Shown in pieces: positions 24,533-32,283 of a DNA stretch of 64,000 nt (position 1 is the first letter of the stretch; every line of letters starts with the position of its first letter). Location of the stretch: the NCBI RefSeq assembly GCF_900103225.1, contig NZ_FNJH01000002.1:156125-220124 (forward strand), written 5' to 3'. The stretch comes from Pseudomonas congelans (GTDB taxonomy: Bacteria; Pseudomonadota; Gammaproteobacteria; Pseudomonadales; Pseudomonadaceae). The notes under the pieces are model-generated. The model saw only the letters and a list, made by a program, of their open reading frames with translations, did no database searches and had not been told where the DNA came from. The translations under genes and the position numbers were made by a program.

Positions 24533-24662
24533 GCATCCATCGAAACGCAACGACGCCCTTGCACGCCGTCTCGGATCGACCACAAGACTGGTGAAGCCGC
24601 CAGATAGCACGGGATCAGCGAAGTGATCTCCCAGCCCCGGATAACGGGACCGACTGGACGAA

Positions 24663-24730
24663 GCTCTTTACAGAGAACGGAATCACCTGTTGGACAGCAT
24701 CACTGAAGCACCTGGCTCGCCGGGTGCTTT
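24663..24730 (+). promoter_or_regulatory. nut-like element followed by a terminator
   Basis: About 130 nt after the pL-like promoter is GCTCTTTACA (24663-24672), close to the rRNA boxA GCTCTTTAACA. A tiny hairpin CTGT-TGG-ACAG (24687-24697) and a terminator-like hairpin AAGCACC/GGGTGCTT (24706-24729) follow. The order boxA, small hairpin, terminator is that of lambda nutL, but the boxB part is weak and no N gene is recognised. Confidence 0.4.
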
Positions 24731-24756
24731 GGGATGACAACCACCGAGTAAACGTA

Positions 24757-25158
24757 ATGGACACCACCATCGTATGTGGGGCATGGAGAGGCCACCTCGG
24801 CCGTGGTCTTGCGCCGCGAGAGTTGCAGTTTTTGTTGTCAGCGGCCCAGGGCTGCACAGCCAAGGAAATCGCCCGCACGTTCGGCATCGCGCCGGGCACG
24901 GTAGTCAAGCGGCTGTCGGTCGCCATGTTCAAGCTCGGCGTGAATCGCCAGACAGCGATGATCGCCGAGGCCATGCGCCGACAGATCATTTCCCCGCTCT
25001 GCCTGTTGTTCATGTCGGTGATCGTTCTGCACGCCGTGCTGGGCGATGAATCGATGAGGCGCGAGCGCAGAGCCCCCGAGTCACGCCGGGGCGGGTACGA
25101 ACAGAAGATCAGCCGTAAGGGCTCGGACAAGCTCAGGCCAGTGGCTGCGATCTGCTGA
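24757..25158 (+). CDS. LuxR-type HTH protein with membrane segment
   Basis: The ATG at 24757 gives 133 aa. Residues about 20-75 form a GerE/LuxR-type helix-turn-helix (APRELQFLLSAAQGCTAKEIARTFGIAPGTV, K.L..A..KLGV). It is followed by a hydrophobic segment (SPLCLLFMSVIVLHAVLG) and a basic tail. No receiver or ligand domain is present. As the first gene behind the left operator it may regulate early genes or host genes. Confidence 0.75.
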   Translation: MDTTIVCGAWRGHLGRGLAPRELQFLLSAAQGCTAKEIARTFGIAPGTVVKRLSVAMFKLGVNRQTAMIAEAMRRQIISPLCLLFMSVIVLHAVLGDESMRRERRAPESRRGGYEQKISRKGSDKLRPVAAIC

Positions 25159-25185
25159 GCATCAATCCAACCATCAGGAGCAAAC

Positions 25186-25491
25186 ATGAACAAAGAACAG
25201 GTTTACGACGATCAGATCAGCCCTCTGATTAAGCAGATCGTCGACATTGCCAGGCAGAACGGTATCGCGATGGTGGCGAGCTTCAGCATTGCCCACGACG
25301 GCGAGGGGCCCAATGGCGAGGACTGTTCCACGCTGACCTGTACAACCCATCTGCCAGATGGCGATGAGGTATTCGACCCTCGCTACAAACGGTGCGCTCA
25401 AGCAATTCAACAGGGAGCTCATCACATGGTGGGTATGTCGATCACCAGCACAGCCGCCGATGGCTCCAAGACCCTGACAGCGATTATCTGA
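25186..25491 (+). CDS. Hypothetical early phage protein (101 aa)
   Basis: The ATG at 25186 is preceded by AGGAG. The acidic product begins MNKEQVYDDQISPLIKQIV, contains HDGEGPNGEDCSTLTCTTHLPDGD split over two short strands, and ends MSITSTAADGSKTLTAII. No known domain is recognised. It is common for such small proteins to follow the first early gene in Pseudomonas phages. Confidence 0.65.
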   Translation: MNKEQVYDDQISPLIKQIVDIARQNGIAMVASFSIAHDGEGPNGEDCSTLTCTTHLPDGDEVFDPRYKRCAQAIQQGAHHMVGMSITSTAADGSKTLTAII

Positions 25492-25549
25492 AAACCAGCG
25501 CCAGCGTCAGCCTGACGAAAACTGCCCGACCCCTGTCATAGCGCCAGGC

Positions 25550-25658
25550 TGCATCGGAATGTCGGCGGGACATGAAAAAAGCGTCTCCAGAGCAATCAGG
25601 TTGTGGCGAAGCCCGGACGTCGATTGCAAAAAATGGTGCGGCCCGACATTCCAATGCA
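25550..25658. repeat. Long inverted repeat in an early intergenic region
   Basis: TGCATCGGAATGTCGG (25550-25565) and CCGACATTCCAATGCA (25643-25658) are inverted copies with one mismatch and about 77 bp between. No gene is convincing in this 291-bp gap (25492-25782). It could fold as a structured RNA or be a small repeat element. Confidence 0.6.
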
Positions 25659-25782
25659 GCTTCAAGCCTGCAGTACCCCTCCCCTAAATCAAACGACCGC
25701 ATCGGCAGGTGCCAGGCCAGTCTCACGGCTGGGTTTGGTCACCCGCGCCTGGCATCTGGCCAATGCGGTCAAGGAGCCTCAT

Positions 25783-26121
25783 ATGCATCAGACAATCAGC
25801 CAGCGTCGTGCAATCCTCGAAGGCCTGCGCCAGCGCTGCAACCTTTCCACTGCCGAGTTTTACGACAAGGTCGGCCGCAAGAACCCGGCAGCTCTGCCGC
25901 GCTTCACGGTCGTGCCGAACGGCAATAACGAGTTCGGCATCGTCGAGCGCTCGACCGGCGATGTGCGTGGCGTGGTTCGAGGCCACAGCGCGGCTTGCAA
26001 GGCCGCTGATCAACTGGAAGCCCAGCCTGTACGTCAGCGGTCGTTCGCAACTCACATGCTGCGCTGGACTGCTGCCATCGCTACCGGCCTGGCGCTCTTC
26101 GCGCTGTACGGTGCCAGCTGA
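25783..26121 (+). CDS. Hypothetical phage protein with C-terminal membrane segment
   Basis: The ATG at 25783 has AAGGAG seven bases upstream; a longer frame would use no good site. The 112-aa product starts MHQTISQRRAILEGLRQRCN, has a beta region (RFTVVPNGNNEFGIVERSTGDVRG, in two strands), and a membrane helix at residues about 95-112 (WTAAIATGLALFALYGA). The function is unknown. Its stop overlaps the next start (TGATGA). Confidence 0.65.
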   Translation: MHQTISQRRAILEGLRQRCNLSTAEFYDKVGRKNPAALPRFTVVPNGNNEFGIVERSTGDVRGVVRGHSAACKAADQLEAQPVRQRSFATHMLRWTAAIATGLALFALYGAS

Positions 26122-26708
26122 TGATCAGTCCAGAGCTGAGCACGATTCAGCGCAACAAAGAGCGGTCCGCCATCCTCGAGGCTGAGGTGGCGGCGTTCCT
26201 CAAGCGCGGCGGCGTGATCGAAACCAAAAGCGGCTTTCCGTTGAAGCCCAAGCCAAAGGAATACGGCCGGATGAGTGCACCGGTCGCGCGCCAGCCTTTA
26301 CCGCGTCGGCGGACTAAAGAAGCAATGCGGGCCGCAGCGCCGCAAGACGTGATCCAAGACCGCTGCAACGCCCGAGCCGAGCAGGTAGAGGTCATCCGCA
26401 AGCTTGCCGAGACAATGACGATCACCGATGTCATGCGCAAAACTGACGTGAGCATCTACAGGCTTCGGAAGATGGCCCGCGTGCATGGCTTCGAATACAA
26501 GGCGTTCAGCCCGGCGTCGAACCTAATCCCCTATCAGACCGATCCGGTAGCTGACGCATTGAACGTAGTGCGGATCAAAGCCGCCCGCGACCGAGGCATA
26601 TCGCAGAAGGCCGCCGTCGTCGAGCTCGGACTGAGTAACACGATGATCAAGCGGCTGATCCGTGAATTCAACATCGACTACCCGCTGCAAGGGCCAAGCC
26701 CGAAATGA
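26121..26708 (+). CDS. HTH-containing phage protein
   Basis: A 195-aa basic protein. It starts with a short helix followed by EAEVAAFLKRGGVIE, then a proline-rich linker, then two helix-turn-helix-like segments (TITDVMRKTDVSIYRLRKMAR at about 95-115, and GISQKAAVVELGLSNTMIKRLIR at about 155-180). It may be a DNA-binding regulator. The segment FLKRGGVIE is similar in pattern to YLSRGGAIN in the ICE gene at 59058, suggesting a shared family of mobile-element regulators. Confidence 0.65.
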   Translation: MISPELSTIQRNKERSAILEAEVAAFLKRGGVIETKSGFPLKPKPKEYGRMSAPVARQPLPRRRTKEAMRAAAPQDVIQDRCNARAEQVEVIRKLAETMTITDVMRKTDVSIYRLRKMARVHGFEYKAFSPASNLIPYQTDPVADALNVVRIKAARDRGISQKAAVVELGLSNTMIKRLIREFNIDYPLQGPSPK

Positions 26709-26796
26709 GGCGTTTGCAGTCCCGCGCCAACCATCGCCGCCGCCCTCTTCAACTCAACATCCCACCCAGTGGAATCAAGCCCCCGGAGAAACAACC

Positions 26797-27144
26797 ATGT
26801 CGAAGCCGACAGACACCAGTGAATTCCTCAACGAACTGAATGGCGGGGCTTTCGCCAGCCAGATCGGCCACGCCCTTTCCGAAGTTGCCGCCGGCGTCGT
26901 CGACCACGGCAAAGCCGGGAAGGTGGTCATCACCCTGGACTTCTCCCAGATCGGCGAGTCCAGCCAGGTGAAGATCAAACACAAGCTCGACTACAAGGTG
27001 CCGACCAAGCGCGGCACCCGCAGCGAGAACACCAGCCTCGACACGCCAATGCACGTTGGCTCCGGCGGCAACATCACGCTGTTCGCCGAAAAGCACGACC
27101 AGCTGTTCACGCGTGACGATGCACCTATCCCACGCCGCGACTGA
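26797..27144 (+). CDS. Hypothetical early phage protein (115 aa)
   Basis: The ATG at 26797 is preceded by CGGAG. The product begins MSKPTDTSEFLNELNGGAFASQIG, has a beta-strand region (GKVVITLDFSQIGESSQVKI), and ends acidic/basic (NITLFAEKHDQLFTRDD). It lies directly ahead of the DUF2303 gene with a 29-bp gap, and this pair is often seen together in Pseudomonas prophages. A role with phage recombination or DNA protection is possible but not shown. Confidence 0.65.
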   Translation: MSKPTDTSEFLNELNGGAFASQIGHALSEVAAGVVDHGKAGKVVITLDFSQIGESSQVKIKHKLDYKVPTKRGTRSENTSLDTPMHVGSGGNITLFAEKHDQLFTRDDAPIPRRD

Positions 27145-27173
27145 TCACCCTCCCACCAAGCGAGACCTGAAAT

Positions 27174-27986
27174 ATGTCCCTCACGAAAGAAGCAATTCAA
27201 CTGATCACCGACACCGCGCTGATCGCGGACGGCAAGGTCCTGGACACCGTCACGCCCACCATCGTGCTGCCCGAAGGCGCGAAGATCGTGAACCTTGAGC
27301 AATTCGGCGCAGGCCGCAGTCGCTTCCGTGGCACGTTCTCCACCAACTCCCTGGCGGACTTCGCCAAATACGTGTCCGACCGCGCAGTCGCCGACGCAAA
27401 AGGCTTCATCAATCAGGACGAAATGACCTGTTCGGTGCTGTTCAACCTGGGCAACGAGGAAGTGCCGGGCCACGCAGATGATCGCGCCGTGCTGAAGCTC
27501 AAGCCCACCGCTGCCTATCAGGCCGTGCAGGCCATCAGCGGCCGAGCCATGTCGCAGAAGGATATGAGCGACTGGATTGAAGACTGGCACAGCACCCTGT
27601 CGGCGGTCGGTGAGGAGCTGCAGAACATCCCGTTGGCCAAAGCCATCGCCGCCGTGCGCACGATCACGGTCAAGGCGTCGTCGGAAAGCGATCACACTGT
27701 CAGCGAGACGCGCGCCAGCCGCAGCGCAATGGATGCCATCGAGGCGACCAGCAAGGAAACCCTGCCCACGTCGCTGATCTTCTCGGCCGTGCCGTTTGAA
27801 GGCCTGCAGCAGCGCGAAATCATCCTGCGAATCTCGGTGATCACCAGCGGCGCACAGCCGGTGTTGAAGCTGCGCTGGGTGGGCGAGGACGTGCAGCGCG
27901 AAGAGATCGCGCAAGAGTTCAAGTCAGTGCTTGAAGCGAAGGTGGGCGATGCCGCTCAGCTGGCTCTGGGCAGCTTCGCCGCCTAA
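27174..27986 (+). CDS. DUF2303 family phage protein
   Basis: A 270-aa protein. Features in order are MSLTKEAIQLITDTALI, RGTFSTNSLADFAKYVSDRA, TAAYQAVQAISGRAMSQKDMSDWIEDW, IPLAKAIAAVRTITVKA and SAVPFEGLQQREIILRISV. This is the DUF2303 pattern, a conserved phage early protein of unknown function. It is followed by a strong terminator at 28001-28025. Confidence 0.88.
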   Translation: MSLTKEAIQLITDTALIADGKVLDTVTPTIVLPEGAKIVNLEQFGAGRSRFRGTFSTNSLADFAKYVSDRAVADAKGFINQDEMTCSVLFNLGNEEVPGHADDRAVLKLKPTAAYQAVQAISGRAMSQKDMSDWIEDWHSTLSAVGEELQNIPLAKAIAAVRTITVKASSESDHTVSETRASRSAMDAIEATSKETLPTSLIFSAVPFEGLQQREIILRISVITSGAQPVLKLRWVGEDVQREEIAQEFKSVLEAKVGDAAQLALGSFAA

Positions 27987-28000
27987 CTTCAAAGCGTTAC

Positions 28001-28025
28001 GCGCCGGTACTCCCGGCGCTTTTTT
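28001..28025 (+). terminator. Intrinsic terminator after the DUF2303 gene
   Basis: GCGCCGG-TACTC-CCGGCGC is followed by six T, 15 bp after the stop codon. Confidence 0.88.
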
Positions 28026-28092
28026 ATTGACACGCCCACACTTTTTATCTGAACCACTTCAACGACTCACGCCACCCCGGCGAGGATGAACC

Positions 28093-28866
28093 ATGCCTGA
28101 TCACTTACCCCGCATCGTTTGCCAGTTCAGCTGCGGTGCTGCCTCGGCGGTGGCCACGAAGCTGGCCTTGGCCGATTATGGCGCAACTCATGACGTGCAG
28201 ATCCTCAACGCCTACCTGGCGAACGAGCACCCCGACAACCGTCGATTTCTGGCTGACTGTGAGGCTTGGTTCGGTCGACCGGTGACGGTTCTCCGCGATA
28301 CCAAGTATGGCGCCGATATCATCCAGGTGTTTCGTCGCGAGAGGTTCATGAAGAACCAATACGGCGCGCCGTGCACGAAGCTGCTCAAGCGTCGATTGTT
28401 AGCTACTTTGGAACAGCCTGGCGATGTGATGGTTTTCGGGTATACCGCCGAAGAGGCCGACCGCCTGGAAGACTTCCGCGAGCGCAATCCAGATCGCCCA
28501 GTGATCGCTCCGTTGATTGATCGAGGGCTCGGCAAAGAAGACTGCAAAGCGATGATCCAGAGAGCCGGTATCGAGCTTCCTGTCATGTATCGCATGGGTT
28601 ATGACAACGCCAACTGCATAGGCTGCGTGAAGGGTGGCGAAGGATACTTTCGCGCGATACGCGAAGATTTCCCGGAGCAGTTCGAGGCGCTTTGCCAGGT
28701 ACAGGACACTCTCGGTTCTGGCTCCTACCTGCACCGTAACAGGACGACCAATGTGCGTTTTTCACTGCGCGATCTGGGCGAAGGCCCGGTGCGCCGCAAC
28801 GAAAAACTGCCTTCCTGCTCCTTTTTTTGCGAGATGGCCGAAGCCGACATCATCGCCTCCGCGTAA
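28093..28866 (+). CDS. Phosphoadenosine-phosphosulfate reductase-like (PP-loop) protein
   Basis: A 257-aa protein with a PP-loop variant near residue 12 (QFSCGAASAVA), HPDNRRFLADCEAWFG, and RDTKYGADIIQVFRRERFM. A cysteine set follows: GAPCTKLLKRR, NCIGCVKGG and the final CSFFC. PAPS-reductase-like phage proteins bind ATP and may carry an Fe-S cluster; some relate to DndC. A role in DNA modification or sulfur use is possible, but no partner dnd gene is present. Confidence 0.8.
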   Translation: MPDHLPRIVCQFSCGAASAVATKLALADYGATHDVQILNAYLANEHPDNRRFLADCEAWFGRPVTVLRDTKYGADIIQVFRRERFMKNQYGAPCTKLLKRRLLATLEQPGDVMVFGYTAEEADRLEDFRERNPDRPVIAPLIDRGLGKEDCKAMIQRAGIELPVMYRMGYDNANCIGCVKGGEGYFRAIREDFPEQFEALCQVQDTLGSGSYLHRNRTTNVRFSLRDLGEGPVRRNEKLPSCSFFCEMAEADIIASA

Positions 28867-28913
28867 CTCACTAACCCACTTCCGCGAATCACGCCACCTG
28901 GCCAGGTAAACCT

Positions 28914-29453
28914 ATGATCAATCTCTTCTGGCGACTGCTCGCAAAGCTACTCGCGCGCCCGGCAATCGCTGCCTGGCTCATCACCCGCGCAAAGCGCACC
29001 CCATACCTGCACATACGGTCAGCTGATGGCCGAGAGGTGTACATGGGCCGCTGGTGGCTGTTCAACGCCTACGACCGGGAAACTCACCTCGGGCGCTTCC
29101 GCTGGTGCCCTTGGTCGATCCGCGTGCACCACATCATGCGACCCGACGCCGACCGGGACTTGCACGACCATCCGTGGAATGCACGCACGGTGATCCTACG
29201 TGGTTGGTACACGGAACAGAGGCTGCTCGATGTAGGCCTTCCGCCAGGCGCAGCCATGGAACTCACCGGGTACATCGACCGGATGCCGGGCGACACCGCC
29301 CGGCTCAAGCACGGCGAATACCACCGCATCGACGAAGTGTCGCCCGGCGGCGTGTACACCCTCTTCATATCAGGCCCCTACCAAGGTACGTGGGGCTTTC
29401 TGGTCAGGGGCGTTAAGGTCGCTTGGCGTGAATACACAGGGGAAAAATTATGA
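28914..29453 (+). CDS. Hypothetical phage protein with cupin-like metal site
   Basis: A 179-aa protein beginning MINLFWRLLAKLLARPAIAAWL, which is an amphipathic or membrane-binding helix. The central IRVHHIMRPDADRDLHDHPWN followed by ILRGWYTEQ, and later LKHGEYHRID, places histidines as in a cupin double-stranded beta-helix. No enzyme class is recognised. It follows the PAPS-reductase-like gene by 47 bp with a similar leader sequence. Confidence 0.6.
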   Translation: MINLFWRLLAKLLARPAIAAWLITRAKRTPYLHIRSADGREVYMGRWWLFNAYDRETHLGRFRWCPWSIRVHHIMRPDADRDLHDHPWNARTVILRGWYTEQRLLDVGLPPGAAMELTGYIDRMPGDTARLKHGEYHRIDEVSPGGVYTLFISGPYQGTWGFLVRGVKVAWREYTGEKL

Positions 29454-29905
29454 GCAATCACCCAATACCCGGCTGGCTGCGTAGCCAGTTCAGTCGCATC
29501 GAGGATGAAGTTCAAGAGCTCGGCCCGTGCGGCGTTTTCACACAGATGCGCACCGTGACGCAGACTTACTTTGAACAGCAGGCAGAAGCTCTTCATCCGC
29601 AGAAAGAGCCGGTGGCGTGGGGAGCGCCGAAGACTGTTCGCCAACTGATTGGCCAACTGGAAACGCTTGATCCCGAACTTGAGACTGTCGCCCTCTACCG
29701 CCTGCCGGATGGGCTTGGGAAGCTTAGCGGTAAGGTCAAGCAGGGTCATATCAGCACTTCGTACGAGCGGATGGAAGGGATTTGGTTGGGGTCGTACAAG
29801 GGTAGTGGCCGTAAGGTGCTGGCATTCTGGACCAAGCTGGATCCGCGCGAAGTGCCGGATGGTGAGCCGCTTACGAAACCGCCAGCGCTCGGCGGCGATT
29901 CGTGA
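29450..29905 (+). CDS. Hypothetical phage protein (151 aa)
   Basis: Its ATG overlaps the stop of the cupin-like gene (ATGA-type overlap), so the two are coupled. The product begins MSNHPIPGWLRSQFSRIEDEV and has an acidic helix, a beta region (VALYRLPDGLGKLSGKV) and FWTKLDPREVPDGEP at the end. No domain is recognised. The 209-bp gap that follows holds no credible gene. Confidence 0.6.
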   Translation: MSNHPIPGWLRSQFSRIEDEVQELGPCGVFTQMRTVTQTYFEQQAEALHPQKEPVAWGAPKTVRQLIGQLETLDPELETVALYRLPDGLGKLSGKVKQGHISTSYERMEGIWLGSYKGSGRKVLAFWTKLDPREVPDGEPLTKPPALGGDS

Positions 29906-30114
29906 CAAACAAACCAATCTGCTGGCGTACAGCGGCCCAGGCAGTGCCGACACAACCGAGTATAACCGCCGAAAGGCCGATACTTGAACTCATAAAGCGC
30001 TTCTCCAAGGGTTTGACAGGGCCTCACTTTTGCCCGGTGCGCCCGAACACCCCGCAGTAACCACCCCCTCTCAATCAATTCAATGTCAGCCGCGTGTGCG
30101 GCAAGGACGAAGTC

Positions 30115-30426
30115 ATGCCCATCGAAAACCAAATTGATGATTTTGAACTCAACGGCAGTCAACCTGCACGCCCAGCCCTGCTCTGCTTTCAGGTGGGAGA
30201 TCAAGACTGGGTTGCTGCGGTCGACGAAGCCGGTGCCCGCCAGGTGCTGGAGGAAATGAACGGTGAAGAACCTGGCACGTACCACGACTGGGATGTAGAG
30301 CTCACAAGCGAAAGCATGCTCGACAAGCAGTGGATCGATGAAGATACGCCACACGCGGAGTGCGGCTGCCTTCGTCAGTGGCTGGCAGAAGCCAATGAGC
30401 CTACATACCTTGCCGGCGTGGAGTAA
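30115..30426 (+). CDS. Hypothetical phage protein (103 aa)
   Basis: The ATG at 30115 is preceded by AAGGA. This acidic protein starts MPIENQIDDFELNGSQ, contains ALLCFQVGDQDWVAAVDEAGA, and ends with ECGCLRQWLAEANEPTYLAG. It has two close cysteines but no other metal site, and no known family is recognised. Confidence 0.6.
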   Translation: MPIENQIDDFELNGSQPARPALLCFQVGDQDWVAAVDEAGARQVLEEMNGEEPGTYHDWDVELTSESMLDKQWIDEDTPHAECGCLRQWLAEANEPTYLAGVE

Positions 30427-30429
30427 TTC

Positions 30430-31119
30430 ATGGCGAACATCAAAGAAAGACCGATCCTGTTCAGCGCGCCGATGATGCGCGCCATCCTGTCAGGCCGGAA
30501 GACGGTCACGCGCCGCGAGGTGAAGAAGCCAGCCGCACTGGATTGTCTGGCTGCCGGTTTCGAGCCTGCCTTTCTGGCACTGCCTGGCAACTCCGACCTA
30601 TGTCCATACGGCAAGGTCGGCGACCGGCTTTGGGTGCGAGAGACGTGGTCAGACGTGAATTTGCAGGGCGCGCCAGGCATCGCGTATCGAGCAGACGGCG
30701 ACGTGCGCGACTTGATGGAAGAAGCCAGCTTCCTTGATGAGGACGGCGCATTCAACTACGACGATCCGCGCTCGAAGCCCTATCAATTTGCCTGCTGGTC
30801 AGAAGATTTGCTCGGCGGCAAAGAAGGCCGGTGGCGGCCATCCATCCACATGCCGCGCTGGGTCAGCCGCATCCTGCTGGAGATCACTGACGTGCGCGTC
30901 GAGCGGTTGCAGGCTATCAGCGAGGATCAGGCCAGAGCCGAAGGCGTGCGGCTTTACACCGATCATGCCGAACTCGGTGAGTGGTGGCACGTCGATGGGA
31001 TCGAAACCTACAGCGCTGACCCGCGCAAATCGTTCGAGCTGCTCTGGACATCCGTAGGAGGCGACTGGAACGCAAACCCGTGGGTCTGGGTCGTCGAGTT
31101 CAAGCGCGTTACATCGTGA
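30430..31119 (+). CDS. ASCH/PUA-like phage protein
   Basis: A 229-aa protein that starts RPILFSAPMMRAILSGRKTVTRR, a hallmark of phage ASCH/PUA-like proteins often annotated as morphogenetic proteins. Further matches are YGKVGDRLWVRETW, the IHMPRWVSRILLEITDVRVERLQ pattern and the final NPWVWVVEFKRV. ASCH domains resemble RNA-binding folds; the phage role is unknown. It starts three bases after the upstream gene. Confidence 0.85.
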   Translation: MANIKERPILFSAPMMRAILSGRKTVTRREVKKPAALDCLAAGFEPAFLALPGNSDLCPYGKVGDRLWVRETWSDVNLQGAPGIAYRADGDVRDLMEEASFLDEDGAFNYDDPRSKPYQFACWSEDLLGGKEGRWRPSIHMPRWVSRILLEITDVRVERLQAISEDQARAEGVRLYTDHAELGEWWHVDGIETYSADPRKSFELLWTSVGGDWNANPWVWVVEFKRVTS

Positions 31120-31121
31120 CC

Positions 31122-31334
31122 CTACCGCACCATGAAAATCAGCTCTCCCCTGTCAGTCATGGCCATGCCGTACTTGAGCCGGCCCAGGTACTGCTCGTGC
31201 ATTGAGTAGACCCGATCATCGATGATTCTGAAAATCATCGTTGTGCCTGACCAGATATTGCCGTCCACCGCCCGCCTGCCGAGCTTGGCATTGCGCGGGC
31301 CGTAAACCTCATCCGCTGTTGTGGTGCATTCCAT
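31122..31334 (-). CDS. Hypothetical small protein (70 aa), opposite strand
   Basis: It lies against the direction of the surrounding early operon. AAGGAG precedes the ATG at 31334. The product MECTTTADEVYGPRNAKLG then NIWSGTTMIFRIIDDRVYSM looks like a small beta-sheet protein. Its stop is three bases from the convergent gene on the other strand. The family is unknown. Confidence 0.55.
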   Translation of the reverse strand: MECTTTADEVYGPRNAKLGRRAVDGNIWSGTTMIFRIIDDRVYSMHEQYLGRLKYGMAMTDRGELIFMVR

Positions 31335-31457
31335 GACCGCTCCTTGGTGTTGCGCCAGCTCCTGCTGGCTGCGTGGACCATAGCAGTGATCAGAGGCACC
31401 TGCCTGATTACCTCTTCCCTACAGAGCCTGCCGGTGATCGACGGGCTAGGAATCGAT

Positions 31458-31952
31458 ATGGCCGCAAACATTGAATACAACATGACCCGGAGCGATGCCT
31501 CCGATCTTGCAGGTATTGCCCAGCTTGACCTTGCTATGCGGCGGGAAGCTCTGACCCGCTATCTTCGACTCAATGGCTCACAGAGGCTGGTGGAATTCAC
31601 GGCCCAACTGATTGGTCTTGCCAACTCGGTCGCGGAAAACTGCGCTGAGATGAGCGATCAGGTGCTAATTGAAGAGTGCGGCGTCCACCCCGATAAGTTC
31701 ACGGGAGTGAACCTGCCAACCATCATAGGCGCTTGCCAGGGCGTGCTGATCGCGAGCAAGTGCGATCCCGCCGGCGCTTGCCACGGATGCGCCTACCGCC
31801 TTGGGTCTATTGCCAACCAATCGCCCATCACCACATGCGATGCGGAATTTATGGCGCACGACCAGAAAGGTTTCATGTGTCACGCGCACTTCGACGAACA
31901 AGGCGAGCCGACCAAGGTCTGCGTCGGTCACGCCAAAGCATCAAAATCTTAA
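31458..31952 (+). CDS. Cysteine-rich phage protein (164 aa)
   Basis: The ATG at 31458 with AGGA upstream was chosen; the frame is open further upstream, but the extra sequence overlaps the opposite-strand gene's promoter side. The product has an N-terminal helix (SDASDLAGIAQLDLAMRREAL). Its C-terminal half has seven cysteines (CQGVLIASKCDPAGACHGCAYR, split, then CDAEFM, MCHAHFDEQGEPTKVCVG), suggesting a metal-binding domain. The function is unknown. Confidence 0.6.
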   Translation: MAANIEYNMTRSDASDLAGIAQLDLAMRREALTRYLRLNGSQRLVEFTAQLIGLANSVAENCAEMSDQVLIEECGVHPDKFTGVNLPTIIGACQGVLIASKCDPAGACHGCAYRLGSIANQSPITTCDAEFMAHDQKGFMCHAHFDEQGEPTKVCVGHAKASKS

Positions 31953-31986
31953 CCCTTTCCGCCGCCCAGGGCGGCCCGGAGCACTT

Positions 31987-32238
31987 ATGTCTGAAGAAAC
32001 AGAGGTTGTACATGTTGAGGGGTTGGCCAAGATGCTTGGCCGCACCGAAGCATCAATCAGGGAAGGGATCCGCCGAGGCGTTAACTGGCTGCCCGCAAGC
32101 TTCAAAATGGGCGGCAAGCACTGCTGGCTTAAAGAGGATGTGCGAAAATTCCTGCGCGATTTTCGCGACGGGGAGCACGATAAGGTGAAGGCAGGCCGGA
32201 AGCGGAAGACGCCTCCGACACTGAGAGAGGTGGCCTAA
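31987..32238 (+). CDS. Excisionase-like DNA-binding protein
   Basis: An 83-aa protein. VEGLAKMLGRTEASIREGIRRG is a winged-helix start, and the wing and final helix follow (LPASFKMGGKHCWLKEDVRKFL), the layout of Xis/AlpA proteins. It is the last gene of the early rightward operon and lies towards the integrase, as in other lambdoid phages. It would direct excision with the integrase at 33842-34819. Confidence 0.75.
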   Translation: MSEETEVVHVEGLAKMLGRTEASIREGIRRGVNWLPASFKMGGKHCWLKEDVRKFLRDFRDGEHDKVKAGRKRKTPPTLREVA

Positions 32239-32283
32239 CTCGGACCTGCAGCCCTGAACACGGTATGCAGGCCCACCTTGCTG

